Shown here: positions 60,747 through 64,000 of the stretch, piece after piece
Layout of the letters: every line of letters begins with the position of its first letter
Position numbering within the stretch: position 1 is the first letter of the stretch
Assembly (NCBI RefSeq): GCF_016908415.1
Contig: NZ_JAFBDW010000004.1
Coordinates: 62,001-126,000 of the forward strand
Origin: Caldicoprobacter guelmensis
Lineage (GTDB): Bacteria > Bacillota > Clostridia > Caldicoprobacterales > Caldicoprobacteraceae
Length of the DNA stretch: 64,000 nucleotides
Direction of reading: 5' to 3'
Position numbers and translations under genes: made by a program
Notes under the pieces: model-generated
The model's database searches: none
Told to the model about the DNA's origin: nothing
What the model saw: only the letters and a program-made list of their open reading frames with translations

Positions 60747-61983
60747 ACTTGGTGTTTTTGAGGGTAAGCGCAAAATATGTAGAAAACACGGCGGCTATCA
60801 CACTAATAATGAATAATGGAACAAATCCCCAGGTATCTGCGATGGCTCCGGCCAGATACGGGAGGAAGGTGGCTGGGAAGGTTATTAGGCTTGTCAGCAC
60901 AAAATATGCAGGGCGGTTTTCCTCGTCTGTTATGTCGATGGTGTAGTTAGTATACCCCATCCATGCTCCTTTATTTATTCCGCCTAGTATGCATATGGGA
61001 ACAAGGATAAATAAAGGTGACAGAAATTTATTTAATCCAAGGCTTGTCAAGGCGAGAGAAGGAAGTACAAGGTTAATAATCTGTGATGTCAGTATTACAT
61101 ATTTATTGCCAAGACGATGGCTGATATTTCCCCAAAATAGTCCTCCAATCAGTGAACCAATGATTTGGATGTATATGAGTGTGGAAACCTGGTTTGGAGA
61201 CAAGGCAAAGGTATTTTGGCCAAACAGAATTAAAAAAGGTAAGGTCATGCCTGCAAAGCTACCTATTATCTGGGTAGCTAGCATATGCCTGTAGGCTTTG
61301 TTTTTGTTTAAAAGTTCTGGTAAGGTACAATAGTATTCCAATATATTGGAACTTTTGTGATTATCCTTTCTTGGAGCGTCTTTAACAAAAGTCATCGCTA
61401 GAGCTGACAAAAGCAAAAGGATTCCTGATGTTCCAAAAAGTACACAATATTTTCTCGTTACCGGGAGTTTAGCGTTTTGTAGCGTTATTTTAATTATAAA
61501 TCCTGCTATTAAACTTCCTATGCCGCCTAACAGCTGTTGGTTACCAAGTAGTTTTCCCCGTTGGTCATCTGGGATTGTGCGGCTAAAGACATCTAACCAA
61601 GGTACCACAATGAGGCCATCGCTGGCCCATAAAAGCGCGTATATTGCCAGGAAAGCCCATGCTACTATGTATGGATTGGTTATAAACATTAGAATTGGTA
61701 ACATCAGCAACGGAAGGGGTCTAAATAGAAACATTATTGTCGAGATAAAAGCCGGCATGTTCTTGATCTTGCGTACATATGGTCCAATAAAAAGTTGAGC
61801 CAATAGCGATGATGCAGATCCTGCTGTACTGGCCAGCCCTGCTAGTTGGAGGCTGTGCGTAAATGTGTGTATAAATATAGGAATTACTGAGTTAGTGTCT
61901 AAAAAAGCTAGGCCAGTAAAAAAAAGTGTTCCTTCAATCATTAGAGCATAATAATTTCTGTTATTTTTGCTGTAAAAAGACAT
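60745..61983 (-). CDS. MFS transporter
   Basis: A 412-residue membrane protein with twelve predicted segments. The loop 2-3 motif is represented by IGPYVRKIKNMP, and the second half has GGLFWGNISHRLGNKY, a typical MFS loop. It may import the sugar used by the adjacent ThuA-like and oxidoreductase proteins, but the gene is convergent to them and the substrate is unknown. ATG 61983 follows a GAAGGGGAAGGGG ribosome site. Confidence 0.88.
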   Translation of the reverse strand: MSFYSKNNRNYYALMIEGTLFFTGLAFLDTNSVIPIFIHTFTHSLQLAGLASTAGSASSLLAQLFIGPYVRKIKNMPAFISTIMFLFRPLPLLMLPILMFITNPYIVAWAFLAIYALLWASDGLIVVPWLDVFSRTIPDDQRGKLLGNQQLLGGIGSLIAGFIIKITLQNAKLPVTRKYCVLFGTSGILLLLSALAMTFVKDAPRKDNHKSSNILEYYCTLPELLNKNKAYRHMLATQIIGSFAGMTLPFLILFGQNTFALSPNQVSTLIYIQIIGSLIGGLFWGNISHRLGNKYVILTSQIINLVLPSLALTSLGLNKFLSPLFILVPICILGGINKGAWMGYTNYTIDITDEENRPAYFVLTSLITFPATFLPYLAGAIADTWGFVPLFIISVIAAVFSTYFALTLKNTK

Positions 61984-62310
61984 ATTCTCTACCCCTTCCC
62001 CTTCTCTTTTAAAATTTTAGAAAAAGCGCTTATTAAATTATACACTATGAATTTAGTTAAGGTAAATATGTTTGTTCTGTTTGCCAGCTCTAGTGTATAA
62101 AAAAGCTTTATTTGATATCGTATATGTTTACCATTCATGGAGATGGAAAGTTCAAAGATTTTTAAGTGTTAAACTTTAAAAATGTCTTGTAATGTTATGA
62201 TATGTAGAATATTATATATATATAGCTGAAACTGTTTATTAAAAGTTAGAAAAAGGGATATAGAGCTACTAAATTACATATAATACCAATTTAGAAAAGG
62301 AGTGACAGTC
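61984..62310. other. Divergent gap between the MFS and URO-D-like genes
   Basis: AT-rich. A LacI/CcpA-like core AAAAGCGCTTA lies at about 62022-62032 in the MFS leader. On the - strand TATAAT lies near 62042-62047. A short TA tract is at 62213-62223. No gene seen. Confidence 0.4.
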
Positions 62311-63363
62311 ATGACTTCTAAGGAGTTGATGCTAAAGACATTTCGCGGAGAAGCAACTGACCAAATACCTGTTACTCCGCATTGGTGGGGATTATATAAG
62401 TTCCAGCTGGCAGGAATTATCTCTGGGTACGAAGGAGAAGCTACTGCTTGGTCATTGTCGGGAGAAGAGCTGGCAAAGGTGGATGAACTGTTTTATGAGA
62501 CGTTTAAACCGGATATGTTTCATTTGACAACGGGTGCTTCACGCGTGTCTAGGGATGAGAACTATTACCGTGAATACGATAGGCTGCTCAAAGAAGTATG
62601 CAAGCTGGAGTCAAAATCAGCTATAGACGAATTTATAAAATTAGCATATCCTACGAAAGAAGGAATACTAAATAGCGGCGTGTTTGACCACATACGAATA
62701 TTATCGGAAAAATACGGAGAAGAGGTGTTTATCGCCTTAAATGAAGGCAATCCCATATGCACTGTGTTTGACAGCTATATGGGATTCGTTGAGGGTTTGA
62801 CTGCACTTGCTGAGAAGCCTGACATGATGGAATACTTTATATTTCGACTATATGAAGGTTTGTTACCTAGAATGGAAGCACTGGTTGCAAGTGGAGCACA
62901 CGGCTATATCGGTTCGGAGACGTACTGTTCTTGTGATATTATTTCTCCTCAGATGTACCGTGATATAGTGTTTCCGGCCCAGCAGTTCTTTTATAGGAGC
63001 ATTGACAAGATGGGCTTGGTACCAATTGTTTACTTTTTAGGTGATATCAGACCCATTATTAAGGACATTAGGAAATTGGGCGTCAAAGGATTGATGGTTG
63101 AAGAGTCCAAGAAGACGTTTGTATTGGACATAGCTGAAATATACAGAATGCTTGAAGGGGAAGTTGTACTATTTGGTAATCTAGACAGCGTTTATACCCT
63201 TCTTAAGGGGACAACACAAGACGTAGAAAGGGAGACTATAAGGCAATTGGAAGCGGCTAAAGACGGGAGGTTCATCATGGCCAATGGTAGTCCTATTTGC
63301 TTTGATACCCCCGTTGAGAACATTCGTGCTATGATATCAGCAGTTAGAACTTATAGGAGATAA
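62311..63363 (+). CDS. URO-D superfamily protein, atypical
   Basis: A 350-residue TIM-barrel protein of the uroporphyrinogen decarboxylase superfamily, recognisable by the segment ending GLMVEESKKTFVLDIAEIYRML and the C-terminal IMANGSPICFDTPVENIRAMI. It lacks the RQAGRY-type arginines of HemE (it reads TPHWWGLYKF), and the H-x-C zinc motif of MtaA-type methyltransferases is replaced by VYFLGDI, so neither function is supported. Such proteins are common in clostridial sugar loci. ATG 62311 follows AAAAGGAG. Confidence 0.8.
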   Translation: MTSKELMLKTFRGEATDQIPVTPHWWGLYKFQLAGIISGYEGEATAWSLSGEELAKVDELFYETFKPDMFHLTTGASRVSRDENYYREYDRLLKEVCKLESKSAIDEFIKLAYPTKEGILNSGVFDHIRILSEKYGEEVFIALNEGNPICTVFDSYMGFVEGLTALAEKPDMMEYFIFRLYEGLLPRMEALVASGAHGYIGSETYCSCDIISPQMYRDIVFPAQQFFYRSIDKMGLVPIVYFLGDIRPIIKDIRKLGVKGLMVEESKKTFVLDIAEIYRMLEGEVVLFGNLDSVYTLLKGTTQDVERETIRQLEAAKDGRFIMANGSPICFDTPVENIRAMISAVRTYRR

Positions 63364-63469
63364 TGAGTTGATTTGGATATGTTGCAAGAAATAAACTTTA
63401 ACTAATGGTAGGTTGCTTTATTTTGGTTGATTTAGATACACCATTTGGATAAGGTGAGGCATTTTGGGT

Positions 63470-64000
63470 ATGTATTTTAGAAGATTGATAGGTAGGTTAA
63501 TAGATGCAATTGTTCCTAGGGGCATGGCAAACAAACTATTTGTTGCTATATGTATCATTGGTGCATTGTTGATATTTTCGCTGGTATTTATAGTAACCAT
63601 TATTTCACAGAATTTATTGTATTACAACGCAAAAATGTTGTTGGATAATCAAGCAAAGCAGATTGTCAATACATTTGACCAGTATATGGAAATCCTTAGA
63701 AACACTGTTATGACCACCAGTAGACAAAACAGCATTAAGTCATTGATATTTAAGACTTATAGCGAGTACGGTTCTTATTTGGTATACCGTGATGCATATG
63801 CTTACTTAAAAAACATCCACGAGTTCTATGATTGGATTCATGTTTATATTGTGGTTAAAGATATAAATTATATTATGTCTTCCAATCCAGCAGATGTAAC
63901 TGGCAACTATAGTAAAAAGGGGGTAACCAACCAGAAGTGGTATAAACAGCTTGAAGAAAGCCCTATAGAGTTACTGCCCCTATCCAATTTTATTCCGCCT
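63470..64000 (+). CDS. Membrane sensor, N-terminal part (cut by the window end)
   Basis: The open frame from ATG 63470 runs 177 codons to the end of the window without a stop. After a basic N-terminus there is one membrane segment (about 22-46, LFVAICIIGALLIFS), then an extracytoplasmic region resembling dCACHE/YesM-type sensors (DNQAKQIVNTFDQYMEIL, later KGVTNQKWYKQLEE). The rest is outside, so it may be a YesM-like histidine kinase or an AraC-type regulator with a sensor domain. Ribosome site AAGGTGAGG. Likely sensor for the neighbouring catabolic genes. Confidence 0.7.
   Translation, partial: MYFRRLIGRLIDAIVPRGMANKLFVAICIIGALLIFSLVFIVTIISQNLLYYNAKMLLDNQAKQIVNTFDQYMEILRNTVMTTSRQNSIKSLIFKTYSEYGSYLVYRDAYAYLKNIHEFYDWIHVYIVVKDINYIMSSNPADVTGNYSKKGVTNQKWYKQLEESPIELLPLSNFIPP

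Overview
The window looks like a chromosomal segment of an anaerobic, endospore-forming low-to-mid GC Firmicute of the class Clostridia. Evidence: sporulation genes (yabP, yabQ, spoIIE), AGGAGG-type ribosome binding sites, frequent TTG and GTG starts, sigma-A type promoters, rubredoxin, FeoAB and a two-subunit Fe-S fumarase. A thermophilic relative of Caldicoprobacter or the Thermoanaerobacterales is my guess, not a demonstrated assignment. I see no insertion sequence, prophage or CRISPR array.

Layout. 1-17.8 kb is the conserved origin-proximal block on the + strand: mazG (cut by the window edge), HU, rqcP, a SpoIID/LytB lipoprotein, yabP, yabQ, divIC, yabR, three tRNAs (fMet, Met, Val), spoIIE, tilS, hpt, ftsH, recX, pheA, a MazG-like gene, a DUF2232 membrane protein, gdpP, rplI and dnaB. 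17.9-24.9 kb is accessory: a small XRE repressor with two matching palindromes beside it, a nonsense-interrupted ORF, and a five-gene Opp/Dpp-type ABC importer. 25-29.4 kb (- strand) holds a DnaI/DnaC-like ATPase, a DnaD-family protein with four tandem repeats, and an alpha-glucan phosphorylase. 29.5-34.2 kb is a sulfur amino acid block: two Rrf2 regulators, O-acetylhomoserine sulfhydrylase, cysK, metA (with the Glu111 of acetyl-CoA users) and a small DUF1858 protein. 34.2-36.8 kb has a FAD protein with a structured leader, four tRNAs (Lys, Glu, Asp, Thr) and a 54-residue rubredoxin. 37-44 kb has uxaE, a Fur-family regulator, feoAB, an HPr-like protein with no histidine behind a structured 5' leader, and a MATE exporter. 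44.2-53.9 kb mixes a GAF-histidine kinase, an M1 peptidase, a zinc-ribbon protein, murA, a fumarase whose subunits are split around htrA and walJ, and a CPBP protease. 54-58.7 kb is a Gld-like ABC operon. 58.8-64 kb looks like a catabolic island: ThuA-like, Gfo/Idh/MocA, MFS, an atypical URO-D protein, and the start of a membrane sensor cut by the window end.

How the genes fit together. The first block couples replication, translation quality control, cell division and sporulation. spoIIE has the 21-bp promoter spacing and 0A-box-like sites typical of Spo0A control. MetA, the sulfhydrylase and CysK form a coherent O-acetyl route to homocysteine and cysteine. The most unusual signals are RNA-level: a nested-stem leader on the HPr-like gene, where a G.U pair indicates the transcribed strand, and a second structured leader before the FAD protein.
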